A DNA stretch of 13,009 bases from Glomus cerebriforme (Eukaryota > Glomeromycota > Glomeromycetes > Glomerales > Glomeraceae): NCBI GenBank assembly GCA_003550305.1, contig QKYT01000550.1, forward strand, positions 1 to 13,009. The letters run 5' to 3'. Position numbers and translations under genes: made by a program. The notes beneath the pieces were generated by a model. It saw nothing but the letters and a program-made list of their open reading frames with translations. It did not search any database and had not been told where the DNA came from. This document shows positions 1 to 8,501 of the stretch, piece by piece (the stretch's first letter is position 1; each line of letters opens with the position of its first letter).

Positions 1-144
1 CTAAAAATTTATTTAATTTTTAAATAATCAAATGAACATTTAATAATTGCGAAAGAACATTTATTTACATTTAATAAAAAAATCGTTAAAAAAAATTTTA
101 TGTTCATAAATTTATACATTATGTAATCATTTTTAATAATCAAT
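1..144. other. AT-rich flank, no gene seen
   Basis: A+T-rich stretch downstream of the F-box pseudogene. No coding signal, RNA gene or clear repeat was recognised here. Confidence 0.5.
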
Positions 145-1453
145 TTATTTTTGTGAATACGAATTTATTATTTTGATTATTTTTTTTAAAAAAAAAACCT
201 TCTTCATTAAATTATATTCTTCATAATTATATTCTTTAAAATTATGAGACCAACATTCATTATATATGTGTAAAGTTTTCCTGTTTTTCCAATTACTAAA
301 AAATAAATTTAGAGATTCTATAGCAAAATCATTAAAATTAATACTGACTTTGTATGGAGCTAATCTTAGCCAACAAATTCAAGAATTTTTCATCATCAAA
401 ATTTTCATCATTTATAGATATCTCTATTATTTCTATTGCTTCTAAATGTTGAAATTGATCAAAAATTCAATATATCATCATCCAGATTTTGGTTATTCAA
501 ATATGTTGAAGAATATTTTATATTTGGATTTTCTTGAAGTTTCAAATTTATAAAATTTAATTTTAACTTTCCAAAGATTTCCATTTGTGTTTTGAATAAT
601 ATTTGTATCTATATTAAGTGATATAGGTTCTAATTCAAGTATTTGAAGTTTAGAAAAAACTGCAGTTTCTAAATTCTCAGAGACACAATCATGGATAATA
701 TTAAAGTTTTCAAATTGACAAATTTTGAAGATTTTATAGAATTCAAATTTAGATAAAGTATTGAATAAGCATGTTTTTCTAAAGCATCAAAAATATCATC
801 AAGTCGGATATCATGTCGATTTTTATCTGATGCATCATATAAATTTATGTATTTAATTTGTTTTGCACATTAATTAATTCAGCAAGATAATGGTTATCTT
901 TTCTGCATATCTTTGCCAATCCACAAAATATTAAATCATCATCATCTGATCTGCAACTCAATTCACAAAGATTTGAGAGATTGATATTTGCACCTGGATA
1001 ATCATATATTGGATGACTAAATTCTCGTGTCCAATAAAGATAATTTCTTGTATTCAAAAATATTATATTTGAACATTCGCAAATAAAAAGCTTAAGTAGT
1101 CCTCACGTTTTTCAATAATTAAATTACTACAAAAACAAGAAAATATTTCTTGAACAATATCAATATGTTTACAAAAACTCACATAATTGAATGAAAGTTT
1201 TTGTTGCTCCATCGGAATGATATTGATATCTTTACTCTTTAAAAGTTTTTGATTCTTCTGGTAAATGCAAAATAATAATATTGGACATTATATTTAATTT
1301 TTCTTCCATTTTTAAACTGATATATTTTAAAGAATTTCAGCATAAAATTGGAACAATTAGTTTACACAATTTATTTACCAACAAATAGGAAAATAGAGAA
1401 TTTCCATCTTCATTTAATTCTTAAAAAAGTAAGTAAAGAATATTACTAGACAT
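145..1453 (-). pseudogene. F-box/leucine-rich-repeat-like protein, pseudogene
   Basis: Decayed member of the very large fungal F-box/LRR-like family; intact members would be substrate-recruiting subunits of SCF ubiquitin ligases. Reading the minus strand from the ATG at 1453, the start MSSNILYLLF is followed by a stop, then ELNEDGNSLFSYLLVNKL. The latter matches the F-box core, although the usual Trp after LVNKL is missing. Further down in shifted frames come LSFNYVSFCKHIDIVQEIF, then the longest open part at 845-1057 (containing LSNLCELSCRSDDDDLIFCG), then DIFDALEKHAYSILYLNLNS, LQILELEPISLNIDTNIIQN and, near the C terminus, SLNLFFSNWKNRKTLHIYN. The order of blocks and total length (about 1.3 kb, near 430 codons) match full-length relatives. 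At least six stops or frameshifts break it, so it cannot make the family protein. A functional 70-residue product from 845-1057 is unlikely. Confidence 0.78.
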
Positions 1454-1988
1454 CGATTTTTTTTAAGTTGATCATGCGTACAAATTGTTAGCTGTGTGTT
1501 TCCTTATTTAGAATTTTGTATTACATTGCCTAAATAGTTTGAAATAATAAAACCCGCAACTACCATAAAATTTTATTTGTTGAATTTATATATACAAAAA
1601 AAAGTTACACTAAATAAATTAAAAATAAATAGACATAACGTAATGTATATGATAAATGTTATTATTTAAGTGAAAATGTGTCCAGTTAATATTAATAAAT
1701 AACAAAGCATTGGCACTTTAGAATAGTAAAAGAACAAGGAATACAAAACTTTGTGTATAAAAACTTTCAATTACAAACCTTATTTTATTTATGTAAAGAA
1801 TATGTATTCTATAATCAGGGTTGAACAAAAGTTATATTTTTAAATAAAAATAATAAAAAAAAACTTTATATAAAAATAAATAAAATTTTATAAAATAATA
1901 ATCTAAATTTATTTTTATTCTTCTAATTGATTGTTTTCATTTTTAAATTCTTTTAACCAAAAAAAAATAACAATAATTTAAATGTAAC
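1454..1988. other. Intergenic AT-rich region, nothing recognised
   Basis: About 535 bases between two minus-strand pseudogenes. Sequence is A+T-rich with short A/T runs. No open stretch with protein-like composition, no RNA gene and no repeat shared with the rest of the window was noticed. It would hold the former promoter of the F-box gene, but no element could be picked out. Confidence 0.45.
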
Positions 1989-2743
1989 TCACTCCGTAAA
2001 ATCAGTAATTTTCACCATACTATTATCAATATCATCATATTTTGGAAGATTTTTAATGAAAGGATTAAGTATTCTAGATGTATAATAAGCTTCCAGATGA
2101 GTAATTAATTAGATATTCATTAGATGAAAATTTTTCTTCTCTATATTTATTTAATTCCTCGAATTGCACATGATTTTTCCATCTAATGGAATCAATCAAT
2201 CCTTCAGAGTCAATAGCAGTCAGTTCTATTATATGGATTTGAATCCCAACACTTATTTGTTGAGTTAATGCAAAATGTTGGTTCCTTTCTTGTTAATTTA
2301 TTTTAGGTCTACTGTAAATATATAATGCTAAAAGATCATCACGAGCATGAGTAGCAAAGGTCTTCCAAGTACATAATCATACAAAAGCCATATATATCTG
2401 CTGACTGAGTATAAGGTTTCCTCTTAATATTAGGAGCTACATGAGGTATAATCCTATCAAATTTTTATTTATCGATAATACCAACTTCTCCACACAGTCA
2501 CACAGTCCCATATCTGAAATAGATATCAATCAATAGTAGTAAATGAATTATCAATTGTTACACGAAGGTCACGACGAATAATCTGTTTTGAATGTTTTGA
2601 ATGAATATTTCTAAGACAATTAACAATATATAATAAAAAATCGAGTTTAGAATTTTAATTATATTNATTATAAGTGTTTTTTAACCAATAATAAAAATCT
2701 CCTCCTTTCGCATACTTAGTAACCAAAATATAAACCTTTGTAT

Positions 2744-2938
2744 CTGAATTATGAGATATTCCAAATATTTGGAAAATATTTTCAGCATGCTTAATTATGA
2801 TTCAATCTATCAAAACATAAAAAAAAAGACAATTTTTTGTTGTACAAAAGTATTTTAAAAATTAATCTACTAGAAAATTTAAATACCTCATTTAAAATCC
2901 ATCAGTAATATCTTACGAATTATGTAAACATTTGAAGC
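2744..2938 (-). repeat. Kinase exon/intron duplication, copy 1
   Basis: Direct repeat partner of 3157-3290. Both contain, on the plus strand, GAGATATTCCAA, then CTATCAAAACATAAAAAAAA (the intron 3' end TTTTGATAG on the minus strand), then ATACCTCATTTA and CGAATTATGTRA. Coding parts read FGISHNSDTKVYI here and LGISQNSFxKDYI in the other copy. This copy is longer because of sequence inserted in the intron and upstream exon. Confidence 0.65.
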
Positions 2939-3156
2939 AAACCTTTTATTATGATTCCTTTCACATAGTTTATTTTTAGAATTATATTTTAATGGACAAT
3001 CCATGTTTGCTGAATATATCATATAAAACTACCTTTATTTATTTCTTTGATTATCGAATTTCTTGAATTAAATCTACACATTTAGCCCATACTGTATACT
3101 GCTCACAACATTTTTCACAATAAATATCTTCAAGAACGTAAATATAATCTTTTGNA

Positions 3157-3290
3157 AATGAATTTTGAGATATTCCAAGTATTAGATATTTACATGATTT
3201 AAACTATCAAAACATAAAAAAAAGAATTTAAATTAATTTACAAAAAAAAAAAATTCCATTTCATACCTCATTTACTTGCGAATTATGTGA
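3157..3290 (-). repeat. Kinase exon/intron duplication, copy 2
   Basis: Second copy of the block at 2744-2938, same orientation. It is followed on the minus strand by DIYCEKCCEQYTVWAKCVDL, which has the Cys-x-x-Cys pattern found near the N terminus of many kinases of this group. The duplication may therefore reflect either an in-gene copy or fusion of two neighbouring kinase genes. Confidence 0.6.
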
Positions 3291-3715
3291 TTGGCTTCAT
3301 TATAATACTTATACTGGTAATACTTTCTATCTTGATATAAGAATTTCAGAAGGTAGACTTGCTATTGAAATATAAATAGATAAATTAAAAGTAATATAAT
3401 TTATATTATTTGTATTAATGAAGATTGGTATCTAAAAATGGTTGACAACTACAATTGTACATGATCATCATAAAACAATATAAATAAGGTTTAGATTTCA
3501 AACTTTACTAGAGAAGTTGTAGGTGCGGCGACTGCATCACCACCAGGTGACCCTGTTATTTTTTAATAAAATTTATTTTTTATTTAGTATAAAATGTATT
3601 ATATAAAAATAAAGTAAAACAATAAATAATATATATATTTAAATAAAAATAAATTCACCACCTGCATTTGCCGCAAGATAACAAACCAGTCCGTTCTGAT
3701 CGGGTAGGGTTGCAA

Positions 3716-3822
3716 TCTGTGGATAATCCGTCATTTGTCATCCAAATCCATTGGATCCGTTTAGTAAAGGATATCCAAAGGACGGATACTACATCATCCG
3801 GATAACCTCAGAATTATCCATA
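3716..3822. repeat. GGAT/ATCC-rich interspersed repeat
   Basis: A patch, richer in G+C than its surroundings, packed with GGAT and ATCC words: GGATAATCCG at 3721, TTGGATCC, GGATATCC, GGACGGAT, ATCCGGATAACC and AATTATCC ending at 3819. The outer GGATAAT and ATTATCC are inverted. It looks like a small miniature inverted-repeat element or a degenerate short palindrome array. On the minus strand its edge supplies the CCACAG acceptor used for the candidate exon 3716-3662, so it may have landed in an intron of that gene. Confidence 0.4.
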
Positions 3823-3839
3823 TATTTTAGATCGAATCT

Positions 3840-4412
3840 AAAAGATGAAAAAAAAAGGGGTTCGACTAAATCTAAATTATGAAAAAAAAAGAAAAAAATA
3901 ATTGATTAGTTAGTAATCAAATATTGTTAAGAAAGAAAAAAGAAATAGAAATAGAAAAACCTTTTACTTGCCGATTCGCTGCAAGTACGTCAAAACAATG
4001 AGTTCTGAACCTAAAAAACAAAAAAAAAAAAAAAATAAATAATTGATTAGTGATAATCGATTATCATTAAAGAAAGAAAAAAAAGGGCAAAAATTGATAC
4101 TTGCCAATTAATCACAAGTACGTCCACCCAGACAACTTTGGTATAATCCATACATCCTGACTGAACCTAAAAGACATAAAAAAAGAGATTCAAAAAAAGA
4201 AAAATAATTGATTAATCAATAAGGAAAAGAAAAAGGAAAAAAAGAAAAAGAAAAATTCCATACCTGCCGATGAAAGAAAGAGAAAAAAAGACTTCTTCTG
4301 ATTTGTTGCAGTACGTGTATCGTCCAAGGATCCTGACTTAACTCAAAAAAATGAAAGAAAAAAGGAAGAATAATTTATTAATAATCAATTAATGCTTAAT
4401 AATCAAAACTAC
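3840..4412 (-). repeat. Tandem exon-plus-intron repeat, about four units
   Basis: Direct repeat with a unit of about 140-170 bp. The word ATAATTGATTA or a close variant starts near 3898, 4041, 4204 and 4371. Each is followed on the plus strand by a purine-rich run (GAAAGAAAAAA types), then CTTGCCGATTCG-like sequence, GTACGT, and CTGAACCTAAAA-like sequence. Read on the minus strand the unit is acceptor, short exon, donor, then an intron ending in a long pyrimidine tract. Purine bias and repetition mean spurious similarity is possible in the A-runs, but the CTTGCC...GTACGTC core supports true duplication. Confidence 0.65.
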
Positions 4413-4492
4413 CAAAATCCGCAGCTTGATCTGAAACTGAGCGATTTCGTTACACAGATGTCGCACACATTTTAGAAGACCATCATTCGAAC

Positions 4493-4835
4493 CTATGTTT
4501 CGATATGATTGATCACTGGATGGCGAGAAAATGAAGAAAGAAACAAACAAGTGTCAGTATAAATAATATGTAAGGTTAGATTGAAACATATATTGATGCA
4601 GAAGGAAGCTTAATCAAATATTAATTAAATAATGAAATATATGTATTATTTGTTTCTCTTTTAGAATATAAAAAAAAATTTCATATTTTATCATCATTTT
4701 CATTCATGGCGTTAAAAAAACTAACCGCCATAACTTTTGCCGAGGCCTGTATGATATGATGATATTGTCATTTATTTTCTAAATATAACTTTTAGAATAC
4801 TTTAACATTATGTTTACATTTCCCGTCTAAATTTC
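4493..4835. other. Intergenic region with an imperfect hairpin
   Basis: No gene recognised. Around 4705-4733, ATGGCGTTA and CTAACCGCCAT form an imperfect inverted repeat about an A-run. The rest is A+T-rich and unremarkable. Confidence 0.4.
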
Positions 4836-5524
4836 TTACTTCAGGAAAAATATGTCTGATTTGTATTTATATTGCTTCATTGGTCGAAGGTTGATTTTGA
4901 AAGAAAAGAATACCATTTTTTTTTTGACCAAATACGCTTCTTCCATTTCTTTCTTGGTTTTTCCCTTAGTATGTAATAAAAGTTCTATAATATCTTTGTT
5001 ACATTTATTTTCTTCTTGAACAATTTCTAAAGTTTTTTCAAGAAGTTCACATTTCGCCTTTAAACCTGAAATTGGTTTTTCTAATGTTTGGTTATCATTT
5101 GACGATTTACTACTTGAAGTTTGTTTTAATGATTTTATTTCCTTTTCCGATCTTAATTTATTATATTCATGATAAAGATTATTCAACTCTTGAGCTCTAT
5201 TATCTGCATATGATTTTAATTTAATATTTTCGAGATAATATTTCTTGATTCTTGAACTTTATTCTCCGCATATGATTTTAAATTACTATATTCGTGTTGA
5301 ATTTTTCTCAACTCTTGTTCTTTACTCGCCGCTTCTGATCTCAAATTTTGATTTTCTAGTTGAATGTTTCTCAACTCTAGTTCTTTATTCGCTGCTTCTG
5401 ATTTTAATTTAATATTTTCAATATTAGCGTCTGATTTTAATTTATTATTTTCTAGTTAATAATATTAAACTGACGATTCAATTTGTCAATTATATAATAT
5501 TAACCATCTATCCTGTAACGCCAT
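4836..5524 (-). pseudogene. Coiled-coil protein of 21-residue repeats, frameshifted
   Basis: Unrecognised, but clearly a coiled coil. Open from 5455 to 5216 (79 codons, no Met) in one frame, then continuing in another frame from 5258 to a stop at 4836. The two overlap at matching sequence, so one base was probably gained or lost near 5235. Successive units begin LKSEAANKELELRN, LRSEAASKEQELRK, LKSYAENKVQESRN and LKSYADNRAQELNN, each 21 residues (three heptads) from the next where not disrupted. The C-terminal part (LKAKCELLEKTLEIVQEENK) is still heptad-like. Upstream, an ATG at 5524 is in frame with the first segment and reads MALQDRWLILYN, but three stops intervene; a neighbouring frame there reads DKLNRQFNIIN, suggesting further shifts. 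No signal peptide or membrane segment. Likely once a structural or scaffold-type protein; function unknown. Confidence 0.62.
5140..5455 (-). repeat. 63-bp tandem repeat encoding heptads
   Basis: DNA counterpart of the 21-residue protein units: the plus-strand word TTGAATNTTTCTCAACTC and TCTGATYTYAAATTT recur at 63-base spacing between about 5279 and 5405, with more diverged units toward 5160. Such repeats expand by unequal exchange in whole codons. Confidence 0.6.
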
Positions 5525-6145
5525 TTTGAAGAGAGGTACCAAATGTTCAATTATTGATTGTGTTATTGACGCTTACATATTGTAATAGCTACTATATAAT
5601 AAGAATTTTTTTTGTATATTAAGACGAGTTTAGAAGAACTGATGAATAGTTATCAAAATTCGCCCAGCTGCTGTAGTTACTGCAATACATACTACTCGTG
5701 AGTAGTTCTAATAATACACAGTATTGAACGTAATGAAGAACTAATATGAACCATCTTGAAATGAATAATATTACTATCATTAGATTCGTCTAATCGAGGA
5801 GTATCTAATGAGCTATAAATTATTAGTTTCTAATCACTAGATCGTAGGATAGCTTAAGAAGTATTTTAAATGTTGTATATTTATAAATATTATTCTAACT
5901 AATATGAAATGATAGTATTAATTTTATTCTAACAAATCAAAAATCATTAAAATCTGATTAGTAGATCATGAGATAATAAGCTGCAAAGCAAACTTAAGTA
6001 TTTTATATATATAAAAAATCTTAATATTGATTTTTACTTATATATTAAAATTACAATCTAACAGGTATAACTTTTCACTATTATAATATAAAAATAACCA
6101 AGTCTTTTTATTCTTTAAAACTGTCGTTGATGTAATATTGACAAA
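5525..6145. other. Intergenic AT-rich region with a weak direct repeat
   Basis: No gene recognised. Two loosely similar segments near 5833-5890 and 5956-6020 share TAGATCRTRRGATA and AAGTATTTTA in the same order, suggesting an old duplication. Otherwise A+T-rich sequence with no coding bias that I could see. Confidence 0.35.
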
Positions 6146-6307
6146 TTAACTTTTTAAGAATCTTGAGTTAGAAATACCAATACGATTTATTTTATCAAAT
6201 AGTGAATTCAACAGTTCCTCTATATAAAATTCAAAATCAGCATTTGAAATCTGCTTTTTGTCATTAGATAAAGTTGTAGAAACAATAAAAATACATATAA
6301 TGCTCAA
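6146..6307 (-). pseudogene. Short open stretch, possible secreted peptide, copy 1
   Basis: Fifty-three codons open between stops on the minus strand, with no ATG. It starts with a hydrophobic run (LSIICIFIVSTTLS) that resembles a signal peptide or its tail, followed by a polar part containing NDKKQISNADFEFYIEELL and ending NSRFLKS then a stop. A start could lie in an upstream exon that I could not locate. The neighbouring copy at 6350-6460 keeps several of the same residues, which argues that the frame was once coding. Family unknown; it could equally be the last exon of a larger gene. Confidence 0.35.
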
Positions 6308-6500
6308 TTATTAGACTTATACAATACACCAATCGGGGTCACGCCTAATTTAAGTACTCGATTTTAACATTTTTGACAATTTCCATATATTAAACTCAAA
6401 ATCGGCATTTAAAATCTAATTTTTGTCATTAAGCAAATTTGTAGAGGCAATAAAAATACGTTAATTTCCAATTATTAAATTTTATTTGGTGCTTATAAAA
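6205..6500 (-). repeat. Tandem direct repeat, two units of about 165 bp
   Basis: TTCAAAATCAGCATTTGAAA from 6230 matches CTCAAAATCGGCATTTAAAA from 6395. Similarity extends through TTTTTGTCATTA, GTAGAAACAATAAAAATAC versus GTAGAGGCAATAAAAATAC, and CAATTATTA. This is the duplication that carries the two peptide copies. Confidence 0.65.
6350..6460 (-). pseudogene. Diverged second copy of the short peptide
   Basis: On the minus strand, RIFIASTNLLNDKN, a stop, then ILNADFEFNIWKLSKMLKSS and a stop. Matching parts of the first copy are CIFIVSTTLSNDKK and ISNADFEFYIEELL. The in-frame TAG and a different C terminus suggest it is the dead partner of a tandem duplication. Confidence 0.35.
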
Positions 6501-6757
6501 GCATTAAAAAAGTCGTGAAAGTCTAATAAAAGTTTGTGTAACACAATTCAAATGCTGTTAATTAGAGATCATCTTAATGTATATCTTCGATTTTAATACA
6601 AGTGCATTACTTTTGTTTATTTATTTACATTATATTTTAATAATTAAACCTTTATTTTTTCAGAATATAAGTAAATTTAAGATTTTTTTATTTGAAAATT
6701 AATTTATTTTCGCCATATTGGTATTAGCTTTAAAGGATCTTCTGTTTGAAGTATTGA

Positions 6758-6838
6758 AATAAAATTTTGCCGTTACTGTGGCACAGTAAATTCAATTAAC
6801 GGCACATCATAACATTTACCGTTACGCTAAAATTTTTT
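6758..6838. repeat. Compact palindromic repeat (possible miniature element)
   Basis: Contains a perfect 17-base palindrome TTACTGTGGCACAGTAA at 6773-6789. An inverted pair GCCGTTA (6769-6775) and TAACGGC (6797-6803) surrounds it. Imperfect outer arms are AAAATTTTGCCGTTAC on the left and GTTACGCTAAAATTTT on the right. It is richer in G+C than its flanks. This fits the end or the whole of a small inverted-repeat transposon; no duplicated target could be defined. Confidence 0.5.
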
Positions 6839-7100
6839 ATTTAAATAATAAAAATGCTAAATAATTTATGAAAAAAGTAATTACTTAAAACATTAACGTT
6901 ATAAATGCATATGCAAGAAATGCATTTTGTATTACCTTAAAACCAAAAAAGTAAAAAATTTTTATTTAATGTTACATAAAATTTTGGCCCGAATTAACAT
7001 TTGGCTAACATTAATATAATCTTAATCTGATTTTTGTGAAAAAAGAACGTCAGTTTTTATTAATATTGTCTATATAATCATTTTTCTCTAAATCTGAACT
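6839..7100. other. Intergenic AT-rich region
   Basis: No gene or RNA recognised. ATGCATATGCA-type short palindromic words occur near 6905, but nothing diagnostic. Confidence 0.35.
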
Positions 7101-7429
7101 ATGCGTATAGGTGTCCTGAATGGTGATGGTTTGTTAACAAGATTGGAAATATTTTTTTACGTAAGAATCAAAATTCTAAATTTTAGTATTATTGAGATTA
7201 TTTTGTGAACTTGGTCACAGATTTATAAAGATGATTTGGGTGGAAAGCAGATGCTAAAACGTGTTTTTTTTCTATATAGATAGACTATTTCATATGATGC
7301 ACATTCTTGACAGGTTCTGATCAATGGTTGTACATCAAATTCAATAATAGGAATGGAACGTAATCTTTTTTTCTATCATTTCATGAAATTAAAGAACTTC
7401 AGAATATATTCATTATAAATATCCAATAA
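7101..7429 (+). pseudogene. Possible gene fragment, unknown product
   Basis: An ATG at 7101 opens MRIGVLNGDGLLTRLEIFFY, ending at a good donor (TAC|GTAAGA). A candidate acceptor GGTCACAG near 7220 leads to IYKDDLGGKQMLKRVF, which soon hits a stop. Further on, from 7298, CTFLTGSDQWLYIKFNNRNG is followed by a stop and then SFFLSFHEIKELQNIFIINI before another stop at 7427-7429. The peptides look protein-like in composition, but I recognise no family, the pieces do not join in one frame, and chance cannot be excluded. Confidence 0.28.
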
Positions 7430-7469
7430 GCCCTTGGTAATTCAACAAACAAAAAATCATTATTTTTTT

Positions 7470-7645
7470 TAGTTAAAGATGATGGTGGGTGATTTTTCTT
7501 GTATTAGATTTTTCTTTTTCTTTCTTTTTTTTTTACTTTAGTTAAACAAGGAGATGCGTGATTCTCCTTGTAATAGATTTTTTTTCATTTTTTTTTATTG
7601 TAGTTAAACAAGGAGATGGACAGATGTGTGATTCTCTTGTTTGTG
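7470..7645 (-). repeat. Minisatellite with hairpin units, array 1
   Basis: About three units spaced roughly 65 bp: GTTAAAGATGATGGTGGGTG near 7472, GTTAAACAAGGAGATGCGTG at 7541 and GTTAAACAAGGAGATGGACA near 7602. Each is followed by GATTCTCCTTGTAATAGAT-like sequence and a pyrimidine-rich run. The best unit has a perfect 8-base stem: CAAGGAGA (7547-7554), loop TGCGTGAT, TCTCCTTG (7563-7570). The units are the reverse complement of those at 12297-12660, so this array is marked minus. Confidence 0.75.
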
Positions 7646-8371
7646 TATGGTAAATTAATTAATTTTATTGCAATGATTAGGAAATTAATAGTTTAGAATT
7701 TGGTGTAGAATTAGAACATAAATTTTGTATATTGATGATCTATACCATATATTCAAAATTCTCTTTTGTTTATTAATGACATATTTTTTTAAAAAAAAAT
7801 CAAAATTCAGATGGATTGAAGGTCGAGTGTTAGTTGATATCATTGAGCCATTAGAGATTATTCCTTCTGAAACTATTTTAAAATGTTTATCAGTATAATA
7901 CAAAATCATGATAATTTACATTTAAATAGTATTCAAGGAAGCTTATAATAGGTTTAATGAAACTGATTATGTATGGGATCAGTCTGCATGTGAATCAAGT
8001 CTTATTATTGAGGAAGTAGTATGGGCACAACCTGGTTATGAACCTCAAAATGTTAGAGCTAAAATGACATTAGAAAATATAAGCATTTTTGAATGGGATA
8101 TCATTATTGAGAAAGGTTGTAATTATTCTTGGGTTGGAGTATCAGAAAATTTTGATTACGAAACCTTTGCAGGAGATCAAGATGAGTATTAGGTTCTGAT
8201 GGTGCTTATTATAATTCTAGGTATAGAAACAAATAATTATAGTTCATCATTTAGAGATGATGCAAAATTCATTTAGATATGAATAAAAAAACATTTGCTT
8301 TTACAGTTAATGGCGTAAAGTATCTGGAAGTATCAGGATTGAATAATTTACCATCAAAACTTTATCCAATA

Positions 8372-8375
8372 GTAT
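8372..8375 (+). repeat. Target-site duplication, left copy (GTAT)
   Basis: GTAT here equals GTAT at 9147-9150. Removing the element plus one copy gives CCAATAGTATCATTAAGC and rejoins the SPRY frame (LYPIV then SLSYPD). A 2-bp TA duplication with one mismatched terminal base would give the same empty site, so the true length is ambiguous. Confidence 0.7.
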
Positions 8376-8501
8376 TGTTGTAGCCCAAACGTGATTTTGT
8401 TCCGAACATGATTTGGGATATTCCCAAATCGAAATTTTGATTTCGTACTTCCCAAATCGGAATTATCGATTTGGGATACCTCATGTCCGAAATTGAAATC
8501 A
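8376..8501 (+). repeat. Left terminal inverted repeat of foldback element
   Basis: Retains seven CpG dinucleotides (at 8390, 8403, 8430, 8443, 8458, 8467 and 8488). The paired right arm keeps only one of these. It includes its own small palindrome GATTTGGGATATTCCCAAATC-type sequence at 8410-8430. Confidence 0.8.

Larger units (their letters stand above)
1989..3361 (-). pseudogene. Protein kinase (tyrosine-kinase-like), 5'-truncated pseudogene
   Basis: Remnant of a kinase of the type massively expanded in Glomeromycotina. In minus-strand order: an exon starting after a TTTCAATAG acceptor near 3361, with LKFLYQDRKYY and YYNEANHI resembling the beta-3 Lys and helix-C region; YLGISQNS then DYIYVLEDIYCEKC; FQIFGISHNSDTKVYILVTK then YAKGGDFYYWLKN (beta-4/5 and hinge); IIRRDLRVTIDN at the catalytic loop; SDMGLC at the DFG position; HVAPNIKRKPYTQSADIYGF (APE and helix F); NKCWDSNPYNR (helix H/I); and a tail AYYTSRILNPFIKNLPKYDD ending KITDFTE and a stop at 1989-1991. 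The HRD His is Arg, stops and shifts separate most blocks, and the glycine loop is absent. One shift is an apparent single extra G before AYYTSR. One N lies at 2666 and another at 3155. Kinase identity is firm from the ordered motifs; function is almost certainly lost. Confidence 0.8.
3491..4492 (-). pseudogene. Multi-exon gene remnant with tandemly copied exons, function unknown
   Basis: No known family recognised. On the minus strand several short exon-like segments each lie between a pyrimidine-rich tract ending in AG and a GT donor. The first candidate (4492-4413) reads SNDGLLKCVRHLCNEIAQFQ onward without a stop. Three related ones follow: about 4343-4264 (LSQDPWTIHVLQQIRR), 4166-4101 (VQSGCMDYTKVVWVDVLVIN) and 4010-3968 (FRTHCFDVLAANRQ). 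The final pair, 3716-3662 and 3552-3491, joins across a 109-bp intron (donor GTGGTG, acceptor AACAG) in one frame: PDQNGLVCYLAANAG then SPGGDAVAAPTTSLVKFEI and a stop. Recurrent ends (VL..NxQ before GTA; GGCAA|GT or GGCAG|GT) show the middle exons are copies of one another. Exon phases are not all compatible (one copy needs a shift), so the array is probably decayed. Splice sites are by eye only. Confidence 0.45.

Noticed and set aside
845..1057. Stand-alone 70-residue gene
   Set aside because: Its residues align with the middle of the F-box/LRR-like family, with more of the same protein in other frames on both sides; it is a piece of the pseudogene.
3855..3870. GGGGTTCGACTAAAT as a tRNA T-arm or B box
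   Set aside because: No matching acceptor stem, anticodon arm or A box at tRNA spacing on either strand.
4241..4300. Purine-rich run as a functional triplex or promoter element
   Set aside because: On the minus strand it is the pyrimidine tract of a candidate intron, which is sufficient explanation.
7685..7909. Minus-strand open frame of 74 codons
   Set aside because: It runs antisense over the BTB/SPRY remnant, whose plus-strand residues (VDIIEPLEIIPSE) are clearly family-like.
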